Positions 1 to 7,464 of a DNA stretch of 18,301 nucleotides are shown here, one piece after another. The position numbers and the translations under genes were made by a program. How positions within the stretch are numbered: the stretch's first letter is position 1; the number at the start of each line of letters is the position of its first letter. The notes beneath the pieces were generated by a model. The model was not told where the DNA came from. It was given only the letters and a program-made list of their open reading frames with translations, and made no database searches. Source of the DNA: an uncultured Limnohabitans sp. (lineage in GTDB: Bacteria; Pseudomonadota; Gammaproteobacteria; Burkholderiales; Burkholderiaceae_C); contig NZ_CALBEX010000347.1 in NCBI RefSeq assembly GCF_937889215.1, positions 1-18,301 on the forward strand, read 5' to 3'.

Positions 1-1
1 C

Positions 2-1174
<1,173 letters not shown>

Positions 1175-1181
1175 GGCATTT

Positions 1182-1223
1182 ATCCTTGCAAATCACGGAA
1201 TGAACCGCCAGATTTTCAAGGAT
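1182..1223. terminator. Possible bidirectional terminator between tgt and the FIST gene
   Basis: The arms ATCCTTGCAAAT (1182-1193) and ATTTTCAAGGAT (1212-1223) pair at 11 of 12 positions around an 18-base loop, in the gap between two convergent genes. The placement suits a shared terminator, but the stem is AT-rich, the loop is long and no clear T-run follows on either strand. The call is tentative. Confidence 0.3.
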
Positions 1224-1242
1224 GTTTCAACAACTTGGGGGC

Positions 1243-2490
1243 TCAATCGGTCGTGAACACCGTCAACACCCCGGTGTAACCGTACAGCTGGTTGTGGGCG
1301 ATCTCGCCTGCCGCGAAAAAGCCCACCAAGGGCACATCACCCAAAGCGTGCCGGATGATTTGCAGCTCGGCGCTCGGCCCGCCAAAGTGCGGACCGCCTC
1401 GTCCGGTGCAGCTCACGTACACCGCGCCCGCGATGCGCTGACCTGCTTGGGGCAGTGTGGGCACCGGGTCGTCGCTCAGCGAATTGATGGCTTCGATGGA
1501 CAGCATCTCGGGCTCCAGCGCTTCGCGGATTTCGGCGCACACGCGCACCAAATCGGCACGGGCCGCTTGCACATCGCGCTTGCAAAACGTCAAGCGCATG
1601 CCGGGTTGCAGATGCTCGGCAATGGCCACGCCTTGGCGCAAAGGGTCAAGGCCAATGATGTGGCGCACCCGCACGGCGCTGCCCAGATTGCCCGCACGGC
1701 CCACACCGGACTCACCAGACGCACTCAAGCCCACCAAGGTGGAACGCACCACGGCAATGGCTTTTTGCGGCTCACTCAGGCTGATGCCCAAATCGGCCAG
1801 CATCACATCCAGCGCGGGCTTGTCCGCCAACTTGAGCACCACATGGCCTTCGGCCTCGGTGATCTCTCGCTCGGGCGCCACAGGCTGACAGCCTTGCGTG
1901 ACGCGTGACAACAAAGCCACCTCGGGCGAAAACGCCACGCCACTCAGGCCGCCTTGCAGCACACCGCCATGCACCTCTTGGCCTCCAGCGTCTTCGGCCC
2001 GCACGGCAAACTGCACACTGCGTGTGCGGCTGGCGCTCAGGCCACCAAACAAATAGCCTTGTTGCGTGCGCTCAGCGACCTCGCCAATCAACTCGGCCAA
2101 GTCGGGCGTGCTCGGGTCAGCGTGCACCAAAGCCGCATCGGCCCAACCCGCAGGCAAGGGCGACACACCCGAGAACACGCGGTATTGCTCTGGCGTCAGG
2201 TCACACAGCATGAGCGCCATGGCGGGTTCGTCAAAGTACTCGGCGTTGTTCACCGCCACGCCAATGCCCACCGTGCCCGCCCAGTCGGGCACCTCGGGCA
2301 GCGCTTGGCGCAAGTGGTCAAGCAGGGCTTGCGCCTCGGGTGCGTAATGGTCGGTGATGTAGAGCAGCGCCAACCGGGGTTGGCTTGCGTAATCGGGCAA
2401 GCCCATTTGGGCGCGCACCTGCGCCAGCACCAAGCCAGCGGCCATGCGCCACTGCGGATGGGTGGCGTGGCCACAAGGAAACAACTTCAT
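1243..2490 (-). CDS. FIST N- and C-domain protein
   Basis: A 415-residue protein with the FIST fold in two parts: FIST_N over roughly residues 25-225 and FIST_C over roughly 230-400. The C-terminal signature is clear: CTGRGG at 361-366, followed by a Phe/Gly-rich stretch and the GFFAAGEI motif. FIST domains are predicted small-ligand sensors, often of amino acids, and are usually fused to kinases, cyclases or methyl-accepting domains. Here the domain stands alone, with no output domain, signal peptide or membrane segment, so its role is unknown. A TTG at 2496 could add two residues, but the ATG at 2490 follows an AAGTAAG stretch at usable spacing and is preferred. It begins 7 bases after the stop of the phaM-like gene, so the two are probably cotranscribed. 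Confidence 0.85.
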   Translation of the reverse strand: MKLFPCGHATHPQWRMAAGLVLAQVRAQMGLPDYASQPRLALLYITDHYAPEAQALLDHLRQALPEVPDWAGTVGIGVAVNNAEYFDEPAMALMLCDLTPEQYRVFSGVSPLPAGWADAALVHADPSTPDLAELIGEVAERTQQGYLFGGLSASRTRSVQFAVRAEDAGGQEVHGGVLQGGLSGVAFSPEVALLSRVTQGCQPVAPEREITEAEGHVVLKLADKPALDVMLADLGISLSEPQKAIAVVRSTLVGLSASGESGVGRAGNLGSAVRVRHIIGLDPLRQGVAIAEHLQPGMRLTFCKRDVQAARADLVRVCAEIREALEPEMLSIEAINSLSDDPVPTLPQAGQRIAGAVYVSCTGRGGPHFGGPSAELQIIRHALGDVPLVGFFAAGEIAHNQLYGYTGVLTVFTTD

Positions 2491-2497
2491 GGGCAAC

Positions 2498-3268
2498 TTA
2501 CTTTTTGGCGGCTTTGCGCGGTGTGGCAGATGGGGACACTTTGCGGGAGGTCTGAGCTTTGGCCGGTTTGACCGCGGATGCGGGCTTGGCGGTTGCGCTT
2601 TTGTGTGCCCCCGCGGCTTGGGCGGCTCGCGTCTTGCCGGTTTGGCCTGTCGCAGTTTTGCCTGGAGTGGCCTTGCGCGCAGCCGAAGTTTTGGCTGATC
2701 GGGCGACCGATCCTGCCTTCTTGGCTTCTCCTGCCACGTCTTTCAATGCTGCAGTGGCAATGCCCTGGAACTGCTGCGTCAAAGCGCCCCACCATTGCAT
2801 CGGATCGACGGCGGGTTTGGCCGCCTCAGTGGCCTCCTCAGTGGCTGCTTTGGCTTTGCCGGCATCGGCTTTTTCTGACGACGCAAACGGCGTGGCGGGC
2901 TCGGGTTCTGCCACAGGTTCCGGCGCAGCTGCGGAAACCGGGGGCTTGGCTGTGAATGCTTTGGCCAGGTCGGCCATGTTCACATTCATGCTTTGCAGAG
3001 TGGTCAAGGTCATTTTTTGCACCTCCATCGCCTGGATGGTGGCCTTGAGTGCTGTGGTGTTTTGTTCCAGCCAGAACAGCACCGACTTCAACTCCTGAAT
3101 GCGTTTGTCGATGTCTTCGATGTTCAGCGTGGGGGCCACCCAGCTGGCCATGCCGGGCATGCCCGCCGCTGCCGAAGGCTGGGCTTGCGACGTGTTTTTG
3201 GACAGGTTTTGTAAAAAGTCAAAGCCCGGCACAAATTGGCCAAAGCCGAAGGCGGAAGGGTCGCTCAT
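2498..3268 (-). CDS. phaM: PhaM-like PHB granule-associated, DNA-binding protein
   Basis: A 256-residue protein in three parts. Residues 1-45 are Phe/Gly/Pro-rich. Residues 47-105 form a predicted helical core (WVAPTLNIEDIDKRI and what follows), which resembles the PhaM N-terminal domain. An Ala/Pro/Glu-rich linker follows, then a second short helical stretch (155-185), then a strongly basic Lys/Ala/Pro/Thr tail (186-256) with repeated KPA, RKA and AKK units like histone H1 or the PAKKA repeats of Ralstonia PhaM. PhaM tethers polyhydroxybutyrate granules to the nucleoid and activates the synthase PhaC; that role is inferred here from similarity. The ATG at 3268 is preceded by AAGGA six bases upstream. 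The longer frame would start at a TTG with no ribosome site. The FIST gene follows after 7 bases. Confidence 0.75.
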   Translation of the reverse strand: MSDPSAFGFGQFVPGFDFLQNLSKNTSQAQPSAAAGMPGMASWVAPTLNIEDIDKRIQELKSVLFWLEQNTTALKATIQAMEVQKMTLTTLQSMNVNMADLAKAFTAKPPVSAAAPEPVAEPEPATPFASSEKADAGKAKAATEEATEAAKPAVDPMQWWGALTQQFQGIATAALKDVAGEAKKAGSVARSAKTSAARKATPGKTATGQTGKTRAAQAAGAHKSATAKPASAVKPAKAQTSRKVSPSATPRKAAKK

Positions 3269-3375
3269 GGCAGTTCCTTGAAAAGTGTTCTGCAAAGCTT
3301 ACCTGAAGACGCTTTCAAGCAGCCATTTGCTCAAGCTGCGGCACCATTGATAAGCAACTTGATGGTTTTCAGAGC

Positions 3376-4245
3376 TCAAAAAGCCCGATCGGCTGTGAAC
3401 GTGACGCGGTGAAGTTTGCGGTGCTGCGGATAAAAATCGGCCACAGCGTAGTGCTGGGTTGAGCGGTTGTCCCAAACCGCTAGGGAATTGGGCTGCCAGC
3501 GAAACCGGGCTTGCACTTCAGGCGCTGTGATCAAGCCAAACAACTGCGCCAGCAATGCATCACTTTGCGTGCGCGACAGGCCATGGATGTGGGTGGTGAA
3601 GGTCGGGTTGACGTACAAAATCTTTTTGCCGGTGACAGGGTGCACACGCACCACCGGGTGCGTCACAGGCGGGTATTTGGCGCGAGCGGCCTGCAGCTGC
3701 TCGCCCGTGGCATCTTGGTGCAGCAAGTACTCGGTCCAGCCGGTCACCTCCCAAGTGTGCATGGCACTCAGGGTTTCCAGATAGGCTTTGAAGTCGGCGG
3801 GCAAGGCCTCGTAGGCGGTGGTCATGCTGGCCCAAACGGTGTCGCCGCCGCTGGCCGGAATCACTTGCGCATAGAGGCTGGTGCCGATGGGCGGATTGGC
3901 CTGCCAGGTGATGTCGGAATGCCAATTGTTGTTGGCAGCCGGGCGCTCGGCGGTGCTTTCCACAATTTCAATCTCGGGCTGGCTTTCCACACGGGGAAAG
4001 AAGGCTTTGACTTCGTTGACATGGCCAAAGCTGCGTGTAAAGGCCACCTGCTGAGCAGGGGTGAGCACTTGATCCCGAAAAAAGATCACCTCGAACTGGG
4101 CCAAGGCCGCTTTCAACTCGGCTTGGACCGCCCCGCTCAAGGCTTGCGCAATGTCCAGGCCGTGAACTGTGGCCCCAATGTGGGGGGTGTACGGCTCGAC
4201 CACAAATGATTCGTAAGCCTTCGGAAGTTCTTTTGATTTCGCCAT
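3376..4245 (-). CDS. TauD/TfdA-family 2-oxoglutarate-dependent dioxygenase
   Basis: A non-haem Fe(II)/2-oxoglutarate dioxygenase of 289 residues, close to TauD (283). The iron ligands are His109 and Asp111 (in NNWHSD) and His265 (in NRSTQHYAV). Arg280 sits 15 residues after the last histidine, as in TauD, and should bind the 2-oxoglutarate carboxylate. The GGDTVW motif (133-138) is also typical. Members act on taurine, other sulfonates, sulfate esters, phenoxyacids or amino-acid derivatives. No transporter or sulfur gene lies nearby, so the substrate is not assigned. The frame stays open upstream to 4416, but the ATG at 4245 has AAGGGA seven bases upstream and fits the family's N-terminus, so it is preferred. 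The phaM-like gene follows after a 107-base gap. Confidence 0.9.
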   Translation of the reverse strand: MAKSKELPKAYESFVVEPYTPHIGATVHGLDIAQALSGAVQAELKAALAQFEVIFFRDQVLTPAQQVAFTRSFGHVNEVKAFFPRVESQPEIEIVESTAERPAANNNWHSDITWQANPPIGTSLYAQVIPASGGDTVWASMTTAYEALPADFKAYLETLSAMHTWEVTGWTEYLLHQDATGEQLQAARAKYPPVTHPVVRVHPVTGKKILYVNPTFTTHIHGLSRTQSDALLAQLFGLITAPEVQARFRWQPNSLAVWDNRSTQHYAVADFYPQHRKLHRVTFTADRAF

Positions 4246-4579
4246 GCTGATTCCCTTTGAATGCAGTTTACGATGCCCGGTCATCAGTGGGCTCAGCTCT
4301 CGCTCAGAATTCACCCAGGCCTTGAAGGCACGCTGGTCTGCAGCGAACACACAAGTTGCTGACGCCACAGTCACATTAGGAGACTCTCGCCTGAGCAGAT
4401 TTATGTCGACGGCCAAACTGTCAACGCGAGCCCCACCCCTGATTTAGCGCTATACACAGCGCCACAAACTGCGCTGCGGTTTGTCGTCAGCTGGGCTGAA
4501 CAAGGCCATAAAACCGGTGCCTACAAAGTTGGGCCAAAGTCCAAGTTCTGTTGGTGTTCATGCCAAGGGGACCAAGCCA
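4246..4579. other. Long intergenic region upstream of the dioxygenase gene
   Basis: This 334-base stretch between the copper-chaperone stop and the dioxygenase start contains no convincing gene. It holds a candidate promoter (4398-4424, minus strand) and a cluster of small dyads at 4446-4499: AGCGCT, CAGCGC (4457-4462) with GCGCTG (4471-4476), ACAAAC (4464-4469) with GTTTGT (4479-4484), and TCAGC with GCTGA (4487-4499). The CAGCGC/GCGCTG and ACAAAC/GTTTGT stems overlap, so they cannot form together. The cluster could be the end of the copper transcript or a regulatory site for the dioxygenase. Confidence 0.5.
4398..4424 (-). promoter_or_regulatory. Candidate sigma-70 promoter for the dioxygenase gene
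   Basis: On the minus strand a perfect -35 hexamer TTGACA (4424-4419) is followed after 15-16 bases by a TAAATC/AAATCT -10-like sequence. The -10 match is poor and the spacing slightly short. If it is used, the transcript starts near 4391 and carries a leader of about 145 bases. Confidence 0.4.
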
Positions 4580-5050
4580 TCAATGCTTCATGTGGCCGTC
4601 GCCATGCTTCATCGCGGGCATGGCGGCTTTGCGCGCTGGCACTTTGAGCTCGACCGATTGGCGTTTGCCATCTTTGCCCTCCACCACCAAGGTCACAGGC
4701 ACCGTGTCACCGTCTTTGATCTGACCCTTGAGGTCCATTATCATGACGTGGTAACCACCCGGCTTGAGCGCTACCGTTTGGCCTGCAGGCAAGTTCAAAC
4801 TGGGAATGGCGCGCATTTTCATGACACCGCCGTCCATGCTCATCTCATGCACTTCAACCACGCCCGCCACAGGCGACTGGGCCGAGATCAGTTTGGCGTC
4901 TTGCGCCGACTGCAGCTGCATGAAAGCGCCTGTGGCTTTTTGCTGCGCCACAGTGGCGCGCACCCAGGCGTCTTTGACGGTGACTTGGGCTTGGGCTTGA
5001 GAGGCAAGAGCCGACAACAAGACGGCAAGAGAGACAACAACGCGTTTCAT
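4580..5050 (-). CDS. Periplasmic PCu(A)C copper chaperone
   Basis: A 156-residue protein with a signal peptide (MKRVVV, a hydrophobic core, then a likely cleavage after AQA at about residue 21). The Cu(I) site fits the family pattern H-x10-M-x21-H-x-M exactly: His68, Met79, His101 and Met103. PCu(A)C proteins carry copper in the periplasm and help load the CuA or CuB centres of cytochrome oxidase, often with Sco. The C-terminus adds a short Met/His-rich tail (MPAMKHGDGHMKH), as in variants that bind extra Cu(II). The ATG at 5050 has GGAG six bases upstream and starts directly at the signal peptide; the longer frame begins at TTG (5062). The DUF2946 gene lies upstream in the same direction, 131 bases away, suggesting a copper operon. 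Confidence 0.93.
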   Translation of the reverse strand: MKRVVVSLAVLLSALASQAQAQVTVKDAWVRATVAQQKATGAFMQLQSAQDAKLISAQSPVAGVVEVHEMSMDGGVMKMRAIPSLNLPAGQTVALKPGGYHVMIMDLKGQIKDGDTVPVTLVVEGKDGKRQSVELKVPARKAAMPAMKHGDGHMKH

Positions 5051-5138
5051 GGCGAACTCCAAAAAGAAAATGACAAAGGGGAAAAGAGCAGGTGGTGCCT
5101 CAAAACAGCGACACCCTCAGGCGGGCCCATGAAGCAGC

Positions 5139-5159
5139 GCATGCGGTCGCACCGCATGC
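5139..5159. repeat. Perfect 9-bp hairpin between the two copper genes
   Basis: The arms GCATGCGGT (5139-5147) and ACCGCATGC (5151-5159) are perfectly complementary around a 3-base CGC loop. It lies 22 bases after the DUF2946 stop and 88 bases before the start of the copper-chaperone gene. No T-run follows on either strand, so it is not a standard terminator. It may set mRNA stability between the two genes or act as a protein-binding dyad. Confidence 0.7.
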
Positions 5160-5181
5160 AGCCGTCAAACTGCCGCCTAGA

Positions 5182-5538
5182 TCAAACGAATGCGGGGGGC
5201 GCGCGGGCCTGCCAGGGCAGGCCGATGAGCGAGGCCAGTCGTGCCTGCTCTGACGGGGCCAGCGCGAAGGACAGCCCCGTATGACCCTGTGTTTGTACCG
5301 ACACCGTGGGCAGTGCGCTCATGGGCAAACACAAAGGGCAATGCAAGCCATCAACGCTGTCGCCAGCGGCCTGACCATCTGCATCCAACTGCACCAGTTT
5401 GGCGCTGCCCGCCGCCGTACAAACCAGTTGCAAGCCTTCAGGATTGACCAACGGCGAGGCCACAGCCACCCCGGTGAACAACGCGAACCAGACCAACACG
5501 AGGCGTGTCAGGGCTTGGGCGTTGCGCAGGGTTTGCAT
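5182..5538 (-). CDS. DUF2946 family small exported protein
   Basis: A 118-residue protein with a hydrophobic N-terminal segment (residues 11-28, ending AVAS) that looks like a signal peptide or anchor. A central cysteine (Cys40) and the motif HCPLC (66-70) are typical of DUF2946 proteins, which are frequently found next to copper-chaperone and TonB-receptor genes. The function is not established; the Cys/His residues and the downstream PCu(A)C gene point to copper handling. The start is uncertain. The ATG at 5538 puts the hydrophobic segment near the N-terminus but has no clear ribosome site, while a TTG at 5562 has an AAGG only 2-3 bases away. Confidence 0.75.
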   Translation of the reverse strand: MQTLRNAQALTRLVLVWFALFTGVAVASPLVNPEGLQLVCTAAGSAKLVQLDADGQAAGDSVDGLHCPLCLPMSALPTVSVQTQGHTGLSFALAPSEQARLASLIGLPWQARAPPAFV

Positions 5539-5665
5539 GTTTTGAATTATGACGCAAGGCAAAGCCTTTTTTAAGCAGTCTGCCCTCGGTCAAATGAGCG
5601 ACGCTCCAAAGTGAGTCCATCCATTAATCTAGACGTTTCAACACTCAACAAGTTTGGAGACTTCC

Positions 5666-6313
5666 ATGCTCACACTCTGCGGTTTTGCAGCCAGCAACTA
5701 CCACAACAAAGTCAAATTGGCCTTGCTTGAAAAGGGCGTCCCCTTTGAAGAAGAACTCGCTTGGGTAGGGGCCACCGACGCCCAGGCCAGCCCTTTGGGC
5801 AAAGTGCCTTACCTCAAAACACCCGATGGGGCCATGTGTGAATCGGCGGTGATGCTGGAATACATTGAGCACCAATACCCACAAAACCCGCTGTTGCCCG
5901 CCTCGCCCTTTGAGGCGGCCAAGGTCCGCGAATTGGCCCTCTTTCTGGATTTGCATTTGGAATTGGTGGCGCGCAACCTGTACGCAGAAGCCTTTTTTGG
6001 TGGCAAGGTGAGCGACTCAGTGAAAGAAAAAACTGCCGCGCAACTGGAAAAAAACATCGCAGCCTTCACCCAGCTGGCTCAATTTTCGCCATTTGTGGCG
6101 GGCAACACCTTCACCCTCGCAGATTGCGCCGCCGTGGCACACCTGCCCTTGGTTTCTGGTGCCACCAAGGTGGTTTATGGGCGCGACTTTTTGGCCGACC
6201 TGCCCGTTCGCGACTACCTCAAACACATGGGCGAACGCCCGCACATGCAAAAGGTCAATGCCGATCGCAAAGCCAATATGGATTTGATGATGGCGCGCAT
6301 GAAGGCCAAGTGA
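5666..6313 (+). CDS. Glutathione S-transferase family protein
   Basis: A 215-residue cytosolic GST. The N-terminal thioredoxin-like domain (1-80) contains a possible active-site region SNYHNKV (Ser10/Asn11/Tyr12), the cis-proline loop SPLGKVPYL with Pro48, and the glutathione-binding Glu59-Ser60 pair. The C-terminal helical domain has the conserved cap motif FTLADC. The catalytic residue cannot be assigned without a structure-based alignment, and the substrate is unknown. The ATG at 5666 is preceded by GGAG at six bases; the TTG at 5654 overlaps that site and is rejected. It diverges from the DUF2946 gene, and the DksA-like gene follows after 61 bases and may be cotranscribed. Confidence 0.92.
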   Translation: MLTLCGFAASNYHNKVKLALLEKGVPFEEELAWVGATDAQASPLGKVPYLKTPDGAMCESAVMLEYIEHQYPQNPLLPASPFEAAKVRELALFLDLHLELVARNLYAEAFFGGKVSDSVKEKTAAQLEKNIAAFTQLAQFSPFVAGNTFTLADCAAVAHLPLVSGATKVVYGRDFLADLPVRDYLKHMGERPHMQKVNADRKANMDLMMARMKAK

Positions 6314-6374
6314 GTGCAGCCCCTGCGTTGACTTGGATCAATACAGGGAACTCAGCCACGGTTCAGGATGAGGC

Positions 6375-6734
6375 ATGAACACATCTACCACCCTTTACCG
6401 TGAGCGCCTGCTGCAAGAGCGGGCGCAACTGCTTGCACGCATGGCTTTTGAACGCGGTGGGGTCATCTCCCAGGCGGCCATGGCAGCGAAAAAAGACGTC
6501 CATGACTTTGACACCCACGCCCAAGTGATCACCGAGCGCGACAAAGAGTTCGCCATGAACGCGCACGAAACGGCTGAACTCGGCGAATTGGCCCAAGCCT
6601 TGCAACGTCTTGATGCGGGGCAATATGGCACCTGCATGGACTGTGCAGCAGACATTCCTGCGGCACGGCTTGACGCTTACCCTGCAGCCTTGCGTTGCGT
6701 CACTTGTCAGGGCATTGTCGAAGCTGCCCAATGA
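6375..6734 (+). CDS. Short DksA/TraR-type C4 zinc-finger protein
   Basis: A 119-residue protein with a predicted helical hairpin (8-80) and a C4 zinc finger, C87-x2-C90 x17 C108-x2-C111, matching the DksA/TraR spacing. DksA (151 aa in E. coli) enters the RNA polymerase secondary channel and works with ppGpp; this protein is intermediate between TraR and DksA in length. At the coiled-coil tip the usual DxxDxA is changed. Aligned without gaps from the zinc finger, it reads D44-F-D46-T-H-A49, with the second Asp shifted by one, so activity at the polymerase may differ. AGGA lies eight bases before the ATG. It is probably a secondary paralogue and not the main DksA. Confidence 0.88.
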   Translation: MNTSTTLYRERLLQERAQLLARMAFERGGVISQAAMAAKKDVHDFDTHAQVITERDKEFAMNAHETAELGELAQALQRLDAGQYGTCMDCAADIPAARLDAYPAALRCVTCQGIVEAAQ

Positions 6735-7026
6735 AAGCCGAATTGGCGCATCAAGGATCCAGCGCCAAGATGATTGAATCGATGGGTTGAACGTCAATCA
6801 GGCTCGCAGGTCGTGCCTTTAGGGTCCGACGACTCATCCACTCGAGAAATGAATTTGCAAAGGACTATGGATCCACCAACTGCATGTCGGTCCTGTAGGC
6901 ACCCACCTGCAAAAGAGTCACTGCAAGCCCTAGGCTCAAGACCTCACTGGGCCCACTCAATGGTCCGCCGTTGTTGGCTGTGGATCGTCAGCACTTGCGG
7001 TGCCTCGCCCTGCTATGCTTTGAAAC
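6735..7026. other. Intergenic region between the DksA-like and VOC genes
   Basis: This 292-base gap has no convincing gene. Near the left end TTGGCGC (6743-6749) and GCGCCAA (6762-6768) form a perfect 7-bp stem with a 12-base loop, just past the DksA-like stop. It has no T-run, so it could be a weak terminator or an mRNA-end structure. At the right end is an extended -10 promoter immediately before the VOC start. Confidence 0.5.
7011..7019 (+). promoter_or_regulatory. Extended -10 promoter for the VOC gene
   Basis: TGCTATGCT gives an extended -10 (TGn plus TATGCT, four of six consensus bases). No good -35 is present at 16-18 bases, which is acceptable for extended -10 promoters. The expected transcription start, 6-8 bases downstream, falls at 7025-7027, at or next to the ATG, so the mRNA may be leaderless. 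Confidence 0.5.
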
Positions 7027-7440
7027 ATGAGAAGCCTTTTCCATTTTGCGTTTCACGTCACGGACCTTGACGAAGCCCGTCGCTTTTACGGCGGCACGCT
7101 CGGCTGCCAAGAGGGTCGGTCAACCGACACTTGGGTGGACTTTGATTTCTTTTCGCATCAGATTTCACTGCACCTGGGTGAGCCTTTCAAAACCACGCTG
7201 ACAGGCCATGTGGGCGATCAACTCGTGCCCATGCCGCACTTTGACCTGGTCTTGCAAAAAGACGATTGGCAAGCTTTGGCAGACCGCTTGTTGGCGGCGA
7301 ACATGCCGTTTGTGGTGGCGCCCCATTTGCGCTTTGAGGGCCAACCCGGAGAGCAATGGACCATGTTTTTCATGGACCCTTTTGGCAACCCAATCGAGGT
7401 CAAGGGCTTTGCCGATCTGAGCGCGATTTACGCCAACTAA
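7027..7440 (+). CDS. VOC superfamily (glyoxalase/dioxygenase-like) protein
   Basis: A 137-residue single-module VOC protein. It opens with the family pattern FHFAFHVTDLDEARRFY and ends with FMDPFGNPIEVKGF. Candidate metal ligands are His10, His71 (MPHFDLVL) and Glu124 (PIEVK), the His-His-Glu set of extradiol-dioxygenase-like members. The family includes glyoxalases, dioxygenases, epimerases and resistance proteins, so the substrate stays open. No ribosome binding site precedes the ATG, which sits about 8 bases after an extended -10, suggesting a leaderless transcript. It converges on mrdA with a 24-base gap. Confidence 0.9.
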   Translation: MRSLFHFAFHVTDLDEARRFYGGTLGCQEGRSTDTWVDFDFFSHQISLHLGEPFKTTLTGHVGDQLVPMPHFDLVLQKDDWQALADRLLAANMPFVVAPHLRFEGQPGEQWTMFFMDPFGNPIEVKGFADLSAIYAN

Positions 7441-7464
7441 CCCAGCGGTCCAGAAACAAGGGTC

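Noticed and set aside
4246..4416. In-frame 57-codon N-terminal extension of the dioxygenase
   Set aside because: It lacks family similarity, and the internal ATG at 4245 has a good ribosome site and matches TauD length.
4481..5284. 267-codon plus-strand open frame
   Set aside because: Antisense to the PCu(A)C gene and to the end of the DUF2946 gene, with no recognisable domain.
5556..5572. AAGGC-AAA-GCCTT stem followed by T6 on the plus strand
   Set aside because: It looks like a small terminator, but no plus-strand gene ends there; it lies between divergent genes and has only 5 bp of stem, so it is probably chance or part of the promoter region.
6774..7070. 98-codon open frame in the gap before the VOC gene
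   Set aside because: No ribosome site or recognisable domain, and it overlaps the VOC start in another frame.
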